Positions 1 to 9,705 are shown, numbered from the stretch's first letter. The stretch is DNA of 64,000 bases from Ferrimonas balearica DSM 9799 (GCF_000148645.1 NC_014541.1:1612001-1676000), one strand, 5' to 3'. Notes: generated by a model not told the origin, from the sequence alone. Made by a program: numbers and translations.

Positions 1-2178
1 AAGCAGAGCGGGGCCCTTGAGGCAAAGGTCGACACCACTGCCTTGCCAGCAGTGTTCACCCAGGACGATGGCCTGACGCTTCTGGTCGTAGTTGAGCATC
101 GCAGGCAGGTTGGTTTGCCACTGGCCGTAAGGCGTACCGATGGCGCCATTGAGGACGGCACCTCGCCAGTAGCCGGCTTCCGGGTAGTAGTTCCCTCCCA
201 GCGCCAGCGCGGCATTGATCTCCCCGGACAGACTGATGTCTAGATCCTGACGCAGCCGGTTACCCAGGCCCCGCACCTGAACCGGCCCCAGGCGGGTGCC
301 AGCCAGATGCAGGTCACCGGTATTGAGGTTGAGTTGAGCCTGGTGGTCGCGGCGGGGCCAGTAGGCCAGCACCAGATCGGCGCGGTCGGTCAGGTACTCG
401 TCATATCCGGGTTTGCGCGAGCTCAGCACCAGATCCAGCTTGGGGTCGCCCACCGGGCCGGTCAGCTGCAGCGTGGCCTTGGCATCGCCGGACAGTTCCG
501 GCAGCCAGCTCGCCAGCGAGTCGGCGCGCAGGGTGCCATTCAGTGCCCATTCACCATCGACGATGGCGCCATTGAGCTTCAGGGTGGTTTGGTTGATGGT
601 CAGATCGAGTTGGTCGGCATCCCCCTGCCAGTCGCTGTTGAGCGCCAGCCCGCCCTGCAGCCGCAGCGGATAATCCCACAGCATGCCGGTCAGGTCGGCA
701 TTGTCGATGTCGATGGCCCAGCGATCCGGTTGGTCCTCAATGGCCTGGTAGTAGCCCTGGGTGCTGGCTTTGCCATCCAGTTGCAGGGTCAGGTCCGGGT
801 GGAGGTTGGACAGATCGAGATCGTCAGCGGTGATGCTGGCCTGCCAATCAAGCTGCTCGCCGTAGTTGAGGTGGCCCTGGAAACTGGCCTGGCCCAGATC
901 ACCGTCCACCTGCGCCTGCTGGACGGTCAGGGTGCCGGGGTGGTGTTCCACCGCGACCTGTACTTCGCCACTGGTGTAGCCAGCGGCACTCAGTTGGCCC
1001 TGAAGTTCAGCCCGTTGCTGATTCAGGTCGCCACTGGCGGTCAGACGGACGTTTTCCCCCTGATATTCCGCGTCACCCTGCAGTGGCCAGCGCAGCTGAC
1101 TGGCATTGAGGCTGAGCTGGAACGGCATCGAGGGCAGGCCCAATTCAATCTGGCCCTTGACATTGCCGGTCAGCGCCCCCTCGGTGTCGAGGGTGAAGCG
1201 CAGGTCGGTCAGTCGCTGCTCGGCGGTGGCGTGAACCTGATGGCCTGCCAGCTCCGGCAGCCAGAGCAGTTCGCCCATTTCGCCTTCCACTTCGGCATCG
1301 ATGCCATAGCCATCTTCGAAATCCATCCAGACCCGCCCGGTCAGCGAGGCCCAGTTATGGCGCACTTCGATATGGGGCAGGCTCAATACAGTGTGTTGCC
1401 AGCTACCAAGGAAGCTCAGGTGCTCGACCCGGTGATCCATCCAGCCCACCTGTACCCGGGCGTCCCGGGCCAGGGCCTGCTGCACGTCGATGGCAAAGGG
1501 CAGGTCAACCTCGGGCAGGTGTGCCATGGCCCAGCGTTCCAGTTCGTCACCGGTGGGGGCGGGCTGTACCGCCGGTTCGGCGTCGCCCTCATCGTCATCG
1601 CCCAGCGGGATGTTGATGTCGGCGCCGTCCAACTGCAGGCGCTCCACCGCAATGCGGGTACTGGCCACTTCGGCGGCGGCCCGCAGACGCACCGCCTTGT
1701 AGGTCATGTCGTTGACCCGGACATCAATATTGCGCAGGTCCAGGTTGTCACCAAGAATGCTGAAGGGCAGGCCCATGCCGGTGTAGCCATCGGGGCCGGG
1801 CTGTCGGGGTGGGGCGGGCGGTGCTTCCGGTTCGTCGCTGCCGCCGGCACCGATCTGGTCCGTGTCGATGGCCACACGGACCCCATCGATATCGAGGCCA
1901 TCGACGCAGATCTGTTTGTTGAGCAGGCAACCCAGCCGCCACTGGCCATCAAGGTGGTCAACCTCGACGTCGATGCCGGACATGGTAAAGCGCACGTCGC
2001 TCAGCTGCAGGCCGCGATTGATCTTGCCGCCCTGGTAGTTCAGCGACAGCCCCGGCACGGTGGCATCGGCGATGGCCGCCACCATCCGGCTGCCGACCGG
2101 AGTGCCGATCAGCAGCGCCAACAGCACCAGCAGTGCCAGGGGCAAAAAGGTGAGAATCAGCACAATGCGGCGGATCAT
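1..2178 (-). CDS. tamB: TamB, translocation and assembly module inner-membrane protein (partial, C-terminus off window)
   Basis: The minus-strand frame stays open from the ATG at 2178 to base 1 (726 codons), so the C-terminal part, including the conserved TamB/DUF490 domain, lies outside the window. Residues about 5-25 form one hydrophobic segment that would anchor the protein in the inner membrane. The rest reads as a long beta-rich periplasmic protein with repeated amphipathic strands and no catalytic motif, as expected of TamB, which spans the periplasm and works with TamA in envelope biogenesis and lipid transport. The start overlaps the tamA stop as ATGA, so the two are translationally coupled. 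The plus-strand open frame over this region is a high-GC shadow. Identification rests on the position after tamA plus the anchor and beta-rich pattern. Confidence 0.88.
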   Translation of the reverse strand, partial: MIRRIVLILTFLPLALLVLLALLIGTPVGSRMVAAIADATVPGLSLNYQGGKINRGLQLSDVRFTMSGIDVEVDHLDGQWRLGCLLNKQICVDGLDIDGVRVAIDTDQIGAGGSDEPEAPPAPPRQPGPDGYTGMGLPFSILGDNLDLRNIDVRVNDMTYKAVRLRAAAEVASTRIAVERLQLDGADINIPLGDDDEGDAEPAVQPAPTGDELERWAMAHLPEVDLPFAIDVQQALARDARVQVGWMDHRVEHLSFLGSWQHTVLSLPHIEVRHNWASLTGRVWMDFEDGYGIDAEVEGEMGELLWLPELAGHQVHATAEQRLTDLRFTLDTEGALTGNVKGQIELGLPSMPFQLSLNASQLRWPLQGDAEYQGENVRLTASGDLNQQRAELQGQLSAAGYTSGEVQVAVEHHPGTLTVQQAQVDGDLGQASFQGHLNYGEQLDWQASITADDLDLSNLHPDLTLQLDGKASTQGYYQAIEDQPDRWAIDIDNADLTGMLWDYPLRLQGGLALNSDWQGDADQLDLTINQTTLKLNGAIVDGEWALNGTLRADSLASWLPELSGDAKATLQLTGPVGDPKLDLVLSSRKPGYDEYLTDRADLVLAYWPRRDHQAQLNLNTGDLHLAGTRLGPVQVRGLGNRLRQDLDISLSGEINAALALGGNYYPEAGYWRGAVLNGAIGTPYGQWQTNLPAMLNYDQKRQAIVLGEHCWQGSGVDLCLKGPALL

Positions 2179-4283
2179 AATTCGGCTCCGATACTGATGT
2201 GGAGCATGGGGCTGGCATCGGGATCGGTAAAGCCGTAACCCACTTCAATCTTGATCGGACCCACCGGCGAGATCCAGTGGACGCCGCCCCCAAACGATGC
2301 CTCGAAGTCGATGGCGTCGGAGTCGTTGGTGTCAAAGGCGTTACCGCCATCAAAGAAGGCTGCCAGGCGCCAACTGGGCGTGAGGTAGTACTGATACTCA
2401 ATGGAGCCGACCAGCAGGTAGCGCCCCCCCACCAACAGTTCTGTGGTGCCGCCTTCGCCGTCGTCCACCGTGATTTTGGGGCCCAGCGACTGGTAGCTGA
2501 AACCGCGAATCGATTGGTCACCACCGGCGAAGAAGCGCAGTGAGGGCGCCAGTTCGAGCAGGTCCTCATCGGCGATGACGTTGATGCCGATGTCGGCCCG
2601 GGCGGTCAGGCGGTGGCGCTCTATCGGCGTATACACCGCCCGCAACTGGCTGCGGAAGCGGGTGATGCGCTGATCGGAGCCCCAAACGGTGTCGGCGTGT
2701 TCCAGCAGGTAGAACTGGCGCAGCCCGTCGGTGGGGTCGAGTGGCGGGCCCCGGCGCTGGGTGCGGCTGAAGCTGATGCCTGGCATCAGGTATTTGGCGC
2801 TGTGGTCCTGCGGGCCCTGCACCCAATCTTCATAGAGGAAACGGGCGGAGAGGGTGCGGGTCCAGCGGTTGCCCATCACGGTGCGCCGGCCAAAGCTGGT
2901 CTGGTACTGGCTGGAGTCGATGTCGCCAAACTCCTCTTTGCCGACACTGGCGTTGAACACCAGTTTGTCGTTGATCGGGTGATCAAAGGGGATGCGGTAA
3001 TCGAAGCTGAGCTTGGGGTTGACCTTGGACAGCTCCGCTTTGGTCTCCTGGCTGTGGCCGTGCCGGTTGACCACCGGGGTTCGCCAGGTGGTGGAGATGC
3101 GCGCTTCGGTGTCGGTGGCGTAACCCACACCCAGATCGATGGAGTGGCGGGGCGGGGGCGACAGCCCGGCCTCAATGGGGACGATGCCATCCACCGCCTG
3201 CTCCGGATGGGGCAACACTTTCACATCCTGGAAGTAGCCGGAGCCGAGCAGGGTACTGGTCAGTCGCGCAACCTGGTCCGCGTGGTAGGGGGTGCCGGGG
3301 GTAAAGGGCACCATCTCCTGCAGCAGTGAGGGTTTGAGCTCGGAAGACCAGAAGTTCACTTCCCCAAGGCGATAGCGACGGCCGCTGTCGTACAGCAGCA
3401 CCAGATTGGCTTTATTGGCATCCCGATCCACCTCAATACGGTGCTGCGCCATGCTGCCATCGAAGTAGCCACGAACCAGCCCCAGTGTTTGCAGGTCGGA
3501 TTTCAGTGTCTCGTACTTACCGTGATGAACGATGTCACCGGGCTGGATGTCGATGCGGTTAATGCGGTCGGTAAATGCGGGGTCATTGCGGGCATCCCCC
3601 TCCAGCAGGACGATCACCTCGTCGTAGCGCATCGGCTCCCCCCGGTCGACGGTCAGGGTCAGGATCCAGTTCGGGTCGGTGCGTTCCACCTTGGTGTTGA
3701 ATACCGCCTGGTAGTACCCCAGTGCCTGCATCGCTTCCTCGGCCTTGTCCTCCAGGGTAAACAGGAAGCTGGCCCGTTCGGCGGCGGTTTTGGGCAGTGG
3801 CGAGAGGTGGGCGCGCAGGTTTCGGGCCAGATTGCCCCGGACCCCTTCCACTTTCAGCTCCAGTCCCCCCTCTTTGACCTCCCGCTGCATGGCATCGCGG
3901 ACGGGGCGTCGGCGTTCAGAGGTGGCCTTGCCCTCCGTGGGCTCACCGGCGGCGAGAATCAACACCCAACGGCTGCCGATCTCCTCCAGTTTGGCGGTGA
4001 TGGGGCGGGCATCTTCGCCCAGAGCTTCAAGGCTTCGCTGGGCGGATTGTTCCGCCTCTTTGACAAAGTTGGGATCGGTCGGCGCCTGGCCATCCCACTG
4101 TGGCAGCAGGTCCACCAGACGTTTGCCCACCTCCTCCCCGAGTCCCACCACTTTAATGGTGAGATCGGCAACCGGATGGGGCAGCTCGGTGATGGGCTCC
4201 GGCGGTGCTTCTGCGGGGTCTGCCCAGGCCGGCGTCATCAGCATCAGCAACGCGGCAATGAGTAGGGGCAGGGCTCGAAGCAA
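2175..4283 (-). CDS. tamA: TamA, outer-membrane Omp85-family protein with an apparent extra POTRA domain
   Basis: TamA is the outer-membrane half of the translocation and assembly module. I chose the TTG start at 4283: GGAG lies 7 bases upstream and it opens directly into a signal peptide (cleavage near Ala21), giving 702 aa against about 577 in E. coli. The canonical first POTRA starts near residue 141, followed by two more and a 16-strand barrel; the loop-6 (V/I)RGF motif is at about 592-595. Residues about 41-115 look like an additional POTRA: they align by eye with residues 141-217, both opening I/L-K-V-x-G and both ending G-E-P after a W-[VI]-L strand. This explains most of the excess length. 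The gene overlaps tamB by four bases. TamA versus another Omp85 member is settled by the tamB partner. Confidence 0.93.
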   Translation of the reverse strand: MLRALPLLIAALLMLMTPAWADPAEAPPEPITELPHPVADLTIKVVGLGEEVGKRLVDLLPQWDGQAPTDPNFVKEAEQSAQRSLEALGEDARPITAKLEEIGSRWVLILAAGEPTEGKATSERRRPVRDAMQREVKEGGLELKVEGVRGNLARNLRAHLSPLPKTAAERASFLFTLEDKAEEAMQALGYYQAVFNTKVERTDPNWILTLTVDRGEPMRYDEVIVLLEGDARNDPAFTDRINRIDIQPGDIVHHGKYETLKSDLQTLGLVRGYFDGSMAQHRIEVDRDANKANLVLLYDSGRRYRLGEVNFWSSELKPSLLQEMVPFTPGTPYHADQVARLTSTLLGSGYFQDVKVLPHPEQAVDGIVPIEAGLSPPPRHSIDLGVGYATDTEARISTTWRTPVVNRHGHSQETKAELSKVNPKLSFDYRIPFDHPINDKLVFNASVGKEEFGDIDSSQYQTSFGRRTVMGNRWTRTLSARFLYEDWVQGPQDHSAKYLMPGISFSRTQRRGPPLDPTDGLRQFYLLEHADTVWGSDQRITRFRSQLRAVYTPIERHRLTARADIGINVIADEDLLELAPSLRFFAGGDQSIRGFSYQSLGPKITVDDGEGGTTELLVGGRYLLVGSIEYQYYLTPSWRLAAFFDGGNAFDTNDSDAIDFEASFGGGVHWISPVGPIKIEVGYGFTDPDASPMLHISIGAEL

Positions 4284-4541
4284 AGGGGGATCTCCAGTCT
4301 GACGGGGCGAGGGAGGCGCAATTAAGGTAATGATAATTCGAAAGTACCAAGTCGTGGAGGGGGGATTGAAGGTAAATTTGTATCTGTCGCATTTGCCTCC
4401 TGTTTGAAACGCCTTTTGGGTAAGGAAAGAGAACACGGTTTGAGGGCCAAGTTTGAGGACACCGGATGAGTACATAGTTTGGTAGGCCCGGTTTATGTCA
4501 CACTGCGGTCACGGAATCTTCCACGACAAGGACGCAACATC

Positions 4542-5567
4542 GTGAAATCGGCACTGCTGGCGGTGGCCCTGACCGCCCTGACCCTCTCCCCGGCTGCCCA
4601 AGCCAAACCGACGCCCATTGCCCTCGCCATCCACGGCGGCGCCGGCACCATCGACCCGGACAACATGAGCGAGGCCCAGCGTGAGGCGGTGACCGCCAAG
4701 CTGGACCAGGCATTGATGGCGGGATACGCGCTGCTGGAGCAGGGCAAACCGGCTTTGGATGCGGTGGAAGCCGCAGTAAGGGTGCTGGAGGACTCACCGC
4801 TGTTTAATGCCGGTGTTGGTGCGGTGTACACCTGGGATGAACGGCACGAGCTGGACGCCTCCATCATGGATGGGGCCACGCTGGAGGCGGGCGCTGTGGC
4901 CGGCGTCACGACGGTGCGTAACCCCATCTCGCTGGCACGCCGGGTGATGACTGACTCCGCCCACGTGATGCTGTCTGGCCAGGGGGCCGAGCAGTTTGCG
5001 CAATCCCAGGGTCTGGAGCAGGTGGCCAACAGCCACTTCGACACCGAGCGCCGGCTGCAGAGCCTGCATAAAGCCAAGGCGAAAATTCAGGCACAGGAAG
5101 CGGTCAGTCACCAGGCCGCCGTAGCGACACTGGATGACCACTACAAGATGGGCACCGTGGGCGCAGTGGCACTGGACCGAAACGGCAATCTGGCGGCGGC
5201 CACCAGCACCGGCGGCATGACCGCCAAGCGTTGGGGTCGGATTGGTGACAGCCCGGTCATTGGCGCGGGCACTTACGCGGATAACGACTCCTGTGCGGTG
5301 TCCGCCACCGGCCACGGCGAATTCTTTATTCGCTACAACGTGGCGGCGGACATCTGTGCCCGGGCCAAGTACCAGGGCATCCCCCTGGCAGCGGCCTCCG
5401 ATACCGTGATCAACCAACGCCTGGTGGCGGCGGGCGGTACCGGTGGGGTGATCACCGTCGACCCGCAGGGCCGGGTGGCGATGCCGTTCAATACCCAGGG
5501 GATGTACCGCGCCAGCATCGATGCCGAAGGCAATAAGACGGTTGCCATCTGGGGCACGTCGCAGTAA
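4542..5567 (+). CDS. iaaA: Secreted isoaspartyl peptidase / L-asparaginase (Ntn-hydrolase)
   Basis: This family removes isoaspartyl residues from peptides and hydrolyses L-asparagine after autocleavage into alpha and beta subunits. The GTG at 4542 has AAGGA nine bases upstream and starts a clear signal peptide (cleavage after A-Q-A near residue 21), so a periplasmic enzyme of 341 aa is predicted. The N-terminal H-G-G-A-G motif is at 31-35. The nucleophile is Thr205 in the context M-G-T-V-G-A-V, where cleavage would create the new N-terminus of the beta subunit. The glycine-rich substrate loop (S-T-G-G-M-T-A-K) follows. The frame is open further upstream to 4479, but that extension lacks a leader sequence. 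It is transcribed divergently from tamA. Confidence 0.9.
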   Translation: MKSALLAVALTALTLSPAAQAKPTPIALAIHGGAGTIDPDNMSEAQREAVTAKLDQALMAGYALLEQGKPALDAVEAAVRVLEDSPLFNAGVGAVYTWDERHELDASIMDGATLEAGAVAGVTTVRNPISLARRVMTDSAHVMLSGQGAEQFAQSQGLEQVANSHFDTERRLQSLHKAKAKIQAQEAVSHQAAVATLDDHYKMGTVGAVALDRNGNLAAATSTGGMTAKRWGRIGDSPVIGAGTYADNDSCAVSATGHGEFFIRYNVAADICARAKYQGIPLAAASDTVINQRLVAAGGTGGVITVDPQGRVAMPFNTQGMYRASIDAEGNKTVAIWGTSQ

Positions 5568-5677
5568 CCCGCCGTTCATTCGACCCGGCCGACTGCGGCA
5601 ATCGCATTTGCCACAGGGACATCGCGGTCGGGGCCGACTACCTTTATAGGGAGTCAACTGGCCCACTAGGGGGAAGG

Positions 5678-6094
5678 ATGGAATCGGTAAAAGTCATTGA
5701 TTATATGGAGCGTCACCCGGTCAAGCTGACGCCTGACACACCACTGTCCAGTGCCGTTGAGATGCTGCTGTCCAAAGGGCAGGCGGGGGCACCCGTAGTA
5801 GATGCGGAGTCACACCTGTTGGGCTTTATCTCGGAGCAGGACTGCCTGGCCAAGCTGCTGGAAAGCTCCTATCACTGCGACCTGACTGCCAAGGTCGAGG
5901 ATGTGATGCGCACAGATGTCCTGTCCACCACGCCGGATGATTCGGTGCTGTCGCTGGCGGAGATGATGCTGGGGCAGAAGCCGAAGATCTATCCGGTGGT
6001 GGAATCCGGCCGGGTTGTTGGCATCATCGATCGCAGCCGGGTGCTGCAGGCCATCGGTACCCACCTGAAGGTGTGTTTCCGTCACGCCGTCTGA
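5678..6094 (+). CDS. Stand-alone CBS-domain pair protein
   Basis: The 138-residue protein is almost entirely two CBS motifs (about residues 8-60 and 75-130), which together form a Bateman module that usually binds adenosine nucleotides. There is no catalytic or membrane domain, so it probably acts as a soluble sensor or partner protein. Its organisation, including the S-E-Q-D-C-L-A segment and the M-R-T linker between the motifs, resembles the C-terminal tail of the FocA-type channel encoded at 14115-15539, suggesting that the tail came from this family. It stands alone between the isoaspartyl peptidase and cysE and is followed by a hairpin. The ligand cannot be read from sequence. Confidence 0.85.
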   Translation: MESVKVIDYMERHPVKLTPDTPLSSAVEMLLSKGQAGAPVVDAESHLLGFISEQDCLAKLLESSYHCDLTAKVEDVMRTDVLSTTPDDSVLSLAEMMLGQKPKIYPVVESGRVVGIIDRSRVLQAIGTHLKVCFRHAV

Positions 6095-6118
6095 ACGCTG
6101 CCGCAGACGGGTTACTCA

Positions 6119-6143
6119 CAACGGCGCGGGAAACCGCGCCGTT
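6119..6143 (+). terminator. Hairpin after the CBS gene
   Basis: Perfect inverted repeat CAACGGCGCGG / CCGCGCCGTTG with a short GAAA-type loop, 25 bases after the CBS stop codon. The U-tract is poor, so its strength as an intrinsic terminator is uncertain. Confidence 0.6.
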
Positions 6144-6274
6144 GTTGTAGGTCGAATGGGATCACGTTTTGACAAAAAAGCATAAGTCCCACGGATTTGT
6201 TGTTAAGAAAATCTGCAATTCAGATGCGACTTTCCCTTACTATTAGGGGTTAGCGAAGTTCATGGAGAGTGACG

Positions 6275-7078
6275 ATGAGAGATCGGGTCTGGGAACAACT
6301 GCGCAGCGAAGCGGAGGTGATCACCCGCAGTGAGCCGCTGTTAACCAGTTACGTCCACACCTGCATTCTGAGCCACCGCAGTTTAGGCGGCGCACTCAGT
6401 TTTATCCTGTCCAACCAGATGGCTGACGAAGTGATGTCGGCGATGGTACTGAGAGAGTTGCTGGAGGGGGCGTATCACGCCGATCCCAACATCATCAATT
6501 GTGCCGCCCACGATATGGAAGCGGTGTACCACCGCGACCCGGCTGCCAAGAGTTTCCTCTCGGTGCTGCTCAACCTCAAAGGTTTCCAATCCATTCAGAC
6601 TCACCGTCTGGCCCATCACCTCTGGCACAACGGCCGGGAGGAGCTGGCGCTGTTCCTGCAAAGCCGCAACTCTCAGGTGTATGGGGTGGATATCCACCCG
6701 GCTGCCCGCATCGGTAAAGGGGTGATGTTCGACCACGCCACCGGCATCGTGGTGGGTGAGACCGCCGTGATTGAGGACAACGTCTCCATTTTGCAGTCGG
6801 TCACCCTCGGGGGCACCGGCAACGAATCCGGCGACCGTCACCCCAAGGTACGCAGTGGCGTGATGATCGGCGCGGGGGCCAAGGTGCTGGGCAATATCGA
6901 AGTGGGCGAGGGCGCCAAGATCGGCGCTGGCTCCGTGGTGGTCAACCCGGTACCGCCCCACGTTACCGTGGTGGGGGTGCCCGCCAAGATCATTGGCCGA
7001 CCCGGCTGCGACTCCCCCTGCGACACCATGGATCAGAGTCTGCTGGGTGTCGGCGCCGACATCGGCGCCGGGATCTGA
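6275..7078 (+). CDS. cysE: Serine O-acetyltransferase
   Basis: CysE transfers acetyl from acetyl-CoA to L-serine, the first committed step of cysteine synthesis. The 267-aa length matches the family. The N-terminal helical region (about 1-135) is followed by left-handed beta-helix hexapeptide repeats, with D-I-H-P-A-A, F-D-H-A-T-G and G-D-R-H-P motifs typical of the active site. ATG 6275 is favoured because GGAGAG lies five bases upstream; GTG 6269 would add two residues and would overlap that ribosome-binding site. The C-terminal tail beyond the helix is the region that normally binds cysteine synthase and mediates cysteine feedback inhibition. It is a single-gene unit with terminators on both sides. 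Confidence 0.95.
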   Translation: MRDRVWEQLRSEAEVITRSEPLLTSYVHTCILSHRSLGGALSFILSNQMADEVMSAMVLRELLEGAYHADPNIINCAAHDMEAVYHRDPAAKSFLSVLLNLKGFQSIQTHRLAHHLWHNGREELALFLQSRNSQVYGVDIHPAARIGKGVMFDHATGIVVGETAVIEDNVSILQSVTLGGTGNESGDRHPKVRSGVMIGAGAKVLGNIEVGEGAKIGAGSVVVNPVPPHVTVVGVPAKIIGRPGCDSPCDTMDQSLLGVGADIGAGI

Positions 7079-7097
7079 GCCCTTCACAACAGTCATC

Positions 7098-7121
7098 AGG
7101 CGGCCCGGGGCCGCCTTTTTT
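7098..7121 (+). terminator. Rho-independent terminator of cysE
   Basis: GGCGGCC...GGCCGCC stem followed by six T residues, 20 bases after the cysE stop. Confidence 0.88.
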
Positions 7122-7218
7122 GATCCAACACAACGTTGATCGCTGCTCAGCTTCTAGACTAAGACTCAGAACGGTAACCATTTTCCCGGGTTGCCGACTC
7201 AGGGAGCGAGGGGGATGC

Positions 7219-8691
7219 ATGGGGCAAAACATTCAAAAAACGGCCTTTACTGAGCAGGACCATGAACGCTTTGTCCAACGCATTAAAGCGGATATGGAAA
7301 CGCTGGAGGGGCTGCTCAACACACCGGGTTGGGGTGTTGGGCCCCGCACCATCGGCGCGGAACTGGAGTTGTACCTGACCGACCCAAAGGGGCGACCGGC
7401 GCGGCGCAATATGGAAGTGCTGGCGCTGGCCAAAGACCCCCTGCTGACCGAAGAACTCAACCGCTTTAACCTTGAATTCAACTGCCCCTACACCCTATGT
7501 CGGGGGCGTCCATTTGAGTGGCTGGGGCAGCGCATTGATGAGCGGCTGACCAGCCTTCGATCCTTGATCAAACCCCATCAGCTGGAGGTGACGCCCATCG
7601 GCATTTTGCCCACCCTTGTGGCGGAGGATTTTGGCCTAGCGTCGATGACGGACAGCCCCCGCTATCATGCGCTGACCGAGATCCTCTCCAAGCGCCGCGG
7701 TGGCCCCTTTCAGATCTGCATCCAGGGCAAAGACCGCCTGGTGATGAGCACCGATGACATGACTCTGGAGGGGGCCAACACCTCGTTTCAGGTTCATCTG
7801 AGGGTCAGTCCTGATGAGTTCGCCTCCTGGTACAACGCCGTCCAACTGGCCTCACCCTTTGTGTTGGCACTGGCGGCCAACTCACCGCTGTTTATGGGCC
7901 ACCGACTCTGGCACGAAACCCGGCTGCCGCTGTTCAAACAGTCCATCGATTGTCGCAACCTGTGCCGGATGACCTGGAATCCCCCCGCCCGGGTCTCCTT
8001 TGGCAAAGGCTATGTGCGCCACAGCGCCATTGAGCTGTTCCGCCAGGGCATCAGCCTGATGCCGGTGTTGCTGCCGGAGTGTGACGAACATGGCGGGGAC
8101 CGGCCGGGCCGTGGCCCGGCGCTGAAGGCGCTGCGCCTGCATCAGGGCACCGTCTGGAGCTGGAATCGGGCGGTGTATGATGACGCCGACGGCGGCCACC
8201 TGCGCATCGAACTGCGCAGCTTACCGGCCGGGCCCACCACCATCGATATGCTGGCCAATGCCGCGCTGGCCATCGGGCTGGCCTCGGCCCTGCGGCCCCA
8301 GATTGATCGCCTGATGGATCAGATCCCCTTCGAGTTTGCCGAGTACAACTTCTACCGTGCTGGTCAGTCGGGGCTGGGGGCGGACATGCTGTGGCCGGAT
8401 CAGGACGGCGTGCTTCGGGAGATGCCGCTGGACGCGTTGATGCCGTCACTGCTGGATCAGGCTGAGGCGGCGTTGCAGGAGATGGGCATCGACCCGGTCG
8501 AAGCGCAGCGCCTGATGGAGGTGCATCGGGCGCGTCTGGCAGCGGGGCAGAATGGTGCTCGCTGGCAACTGGGATGTCTGCAGGCGCTGGAGTCGACCCT
8601 GGGGCGACAGGCGGCGCTGGCGGAGATGTTTGCCCGCTACCGCCAACACAGCATCGAGGGGCGACCAGTGACGGAGTGGCCCTGTCCATGA
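7219..8691 (+). CDS. Glutamate-cysteine ligase family (GCS2-type) protein
   Basis: The 490-residue protein belongs by appearance to the GCS2-like carboxylate-amine ligases, which use ATP to join glutamate or a related acid to an amine. The N-terminal G-A-E-L-E motif (around residue 45) supplies the metal-binding acidic residues, and H-L-R-I-E-L-R-S-L-P further on is a second family hallmark. ATG 7219 has a purine-rich GAGGGGG upstream; the ATG four bases earlier is out of frame. The stop overlaps the start of the downstream zinc deacylase (ATGA), so one makes and the other may break, or process, an amide bond in the same pathway. The real substrate is unknown; it is not the standard proteobacterial GshA type. 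Confidence 0.8.
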   Translation: MGQNIQKTAFTEQDHERFVQRIKADMETLEGLLNTPGWGVGPRTIGAELELYLTDPKGRPARRNMEVLALAKDPLLTEELNRFNLEFNCPYTLCRGRPFEWLGQRIDERLTSLRSLIKPHQLEVTPIGILPTLVAEDFGLASMTDSPRYHALTEILSKRRGGPFQICIQGKDRLVMSTDDMTLEGANTSFQVHLRVSPDEFASWYNAVQLASPFVLALAANSPLFMGHRLWHETRLPLFKQSIDCRNLCRMTWNPPARVSFGKGYVRHSAIELFRQGISLMPVLLPECDEHGGDRPGRGPALKALRLHQGTVWSWNRAVYDDADGGHLRIELRSLPAGPTTIDMLANAALAIGLASALRPQIDRLMDQIPFEFAEYNFYRAGQSGLGADMLWPDQDGVLREMPLDALMPSLLDQAEAALQEMGIDPVEAQRLMEVHRARLAAGQNGARWQLGCLQALESTLGRQAALAEMFARYRQHSIEGRPVTEWPCP

Positions 8692-9701
8692 GCATCGAGT
8701 TTGATACCCAATGGCCCACGCAGGCCCAGCGCCAACGTGGCCTGCTGGAGTGGGTCAAGGCGCAGCCCCGCCCCTGCTGGCTGACCTGGCCGGGGCGGGA
8801 TCCCTCCCGCCACCGGGTGGTGGTGACCCTGCTGCACGGCAATGAACCCTCCGGTTTAAAAGCGTTGTGGACCCTGATGGCGTCCCCGCCCCAGTGCGCC
8901 GTAACCAGCCACTTCTGCATTGCCCACCTTGAAGCGGCCCGACTGGATGGCGGCTTTGTCCATCGTCACGCGCCAGGCCGGCCGGACCTGAATCGATGCT
9001 TCGGGCGGGCCGGACTGGGCTGGGAGTATGGGCTGGCACATGCGATCGCTGAGCGCATCCGGTCACTGCAACCGGAAGCGGTGGTCGATCTGCACAACAC
9101 CTCCGGCAGTGGACCCAGCTTTGCGGTCAGCATGGCGGACACCCCGGCGCACCGGGCCCTGGCCAGCCGCTTCACAGAGCGGATGCTGCGCACTCAGGTA
9201 CGGTTGGGAGCGCTGATGGAGCTGACCACCCCGCAAACCCCCATTGTCACCATTGAGTGTGGCGGTGCGATGGACCCCGCCTCCGACGAGGTGGCGCGGG
9301 CTGGACTGTTGCGTTTTCTGGCGGATGATCCGCTGCTGGATGAGCCCCGCGGGGCCTGGCCGCTGGAGGTGCTGCACCGTCCGGTGCGGGTACAGCTGGC
9401 GCCGGGTTGTCGCATCGATTACGGCGTTGGTCCGGTGGACGGGTGCGATCTTGTGTTGCCGCCGGACATTGAACAGTGCAATTTCGGCTGGCTGGATGGC
9501 GGCACCGAGCTGGGTTGGCTCGGTCCCGATGGGCTGGGGGCGCTGCGCCTGTCCGATGGCCTGGGCGAGCTGGCGGTGGAGCAGTGGTTTGTTGAGCGGC
9601 AAGGGCGGCTCTGTCTGCGTCAACCCGGCAAGCTGTTTATGATCACCAGCAACCCCAGCATCGCCCTGTCTGATTGCCTCTTTTATATGGTCAAGGCGTG
9701 A
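8688..9701 (+). CDS. Succinylglutamate desuccinylase/aspartoacylase-family zinc hydrolase
   Basis: An M14-like zinc amidohydrolase of 337 residues. Zinc ligands are visible as H50 and E53 in L-L-H-G-N-E and H136 in V-D-L-H-N-T; D-L-N-R at 100-103 matches the substrate-carboxylate arginine region, and E190 in T-I-E-C-G-G is the likely general base. The AstE/ASPA family removes an acyl group from an N-acyl amino acid. The ATG overlaps the stop of the GCS2-type ligase by four bases, so both are made from one message. The C-terminal third carries a beta-rich domain as in aspartoacylases. It lacks arginine-catabolism neighbours, so I do not call it AstE. Confidence 0.83.
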   Translation: MSIEFDTQWPTQAQRQRGLLEWVKAQPRPCWLTWPGRDPSRHRVVVTLLHGNEPSGLKALWTLMASPPQCAVTSHFCIAHLEAARLDGGFVHRHAPGRPDLNRCFGRAGLGWEYGLAHAIAERIRSLQPEAVVDLHNTSGSGPSFAVSMADTPAHRALASRFTERMLRTQVRLGALMELTTPQTPIVTIECGGAMDPASDEVARAGLLRFLADDPLLDEPRGAWPLEVLHRPVRVQLAPGCRIDYGVGPVDGCDLVLPPDIEQCNFGWLDGGTELGWLGPDGLGALRLSDGLGELAVEQWFVERQGRLCLRQPGKLFMITSNPSIALSDCLFYMVKA

Positions 9702-9705
9702 CTCG

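Noticed and set aside
307-2238. 643-codon plus-strand open frame
   Set aside because: It is antisense to tamB, whose minus-strand frame has the anchor, start coupling to tamA and typical composition.
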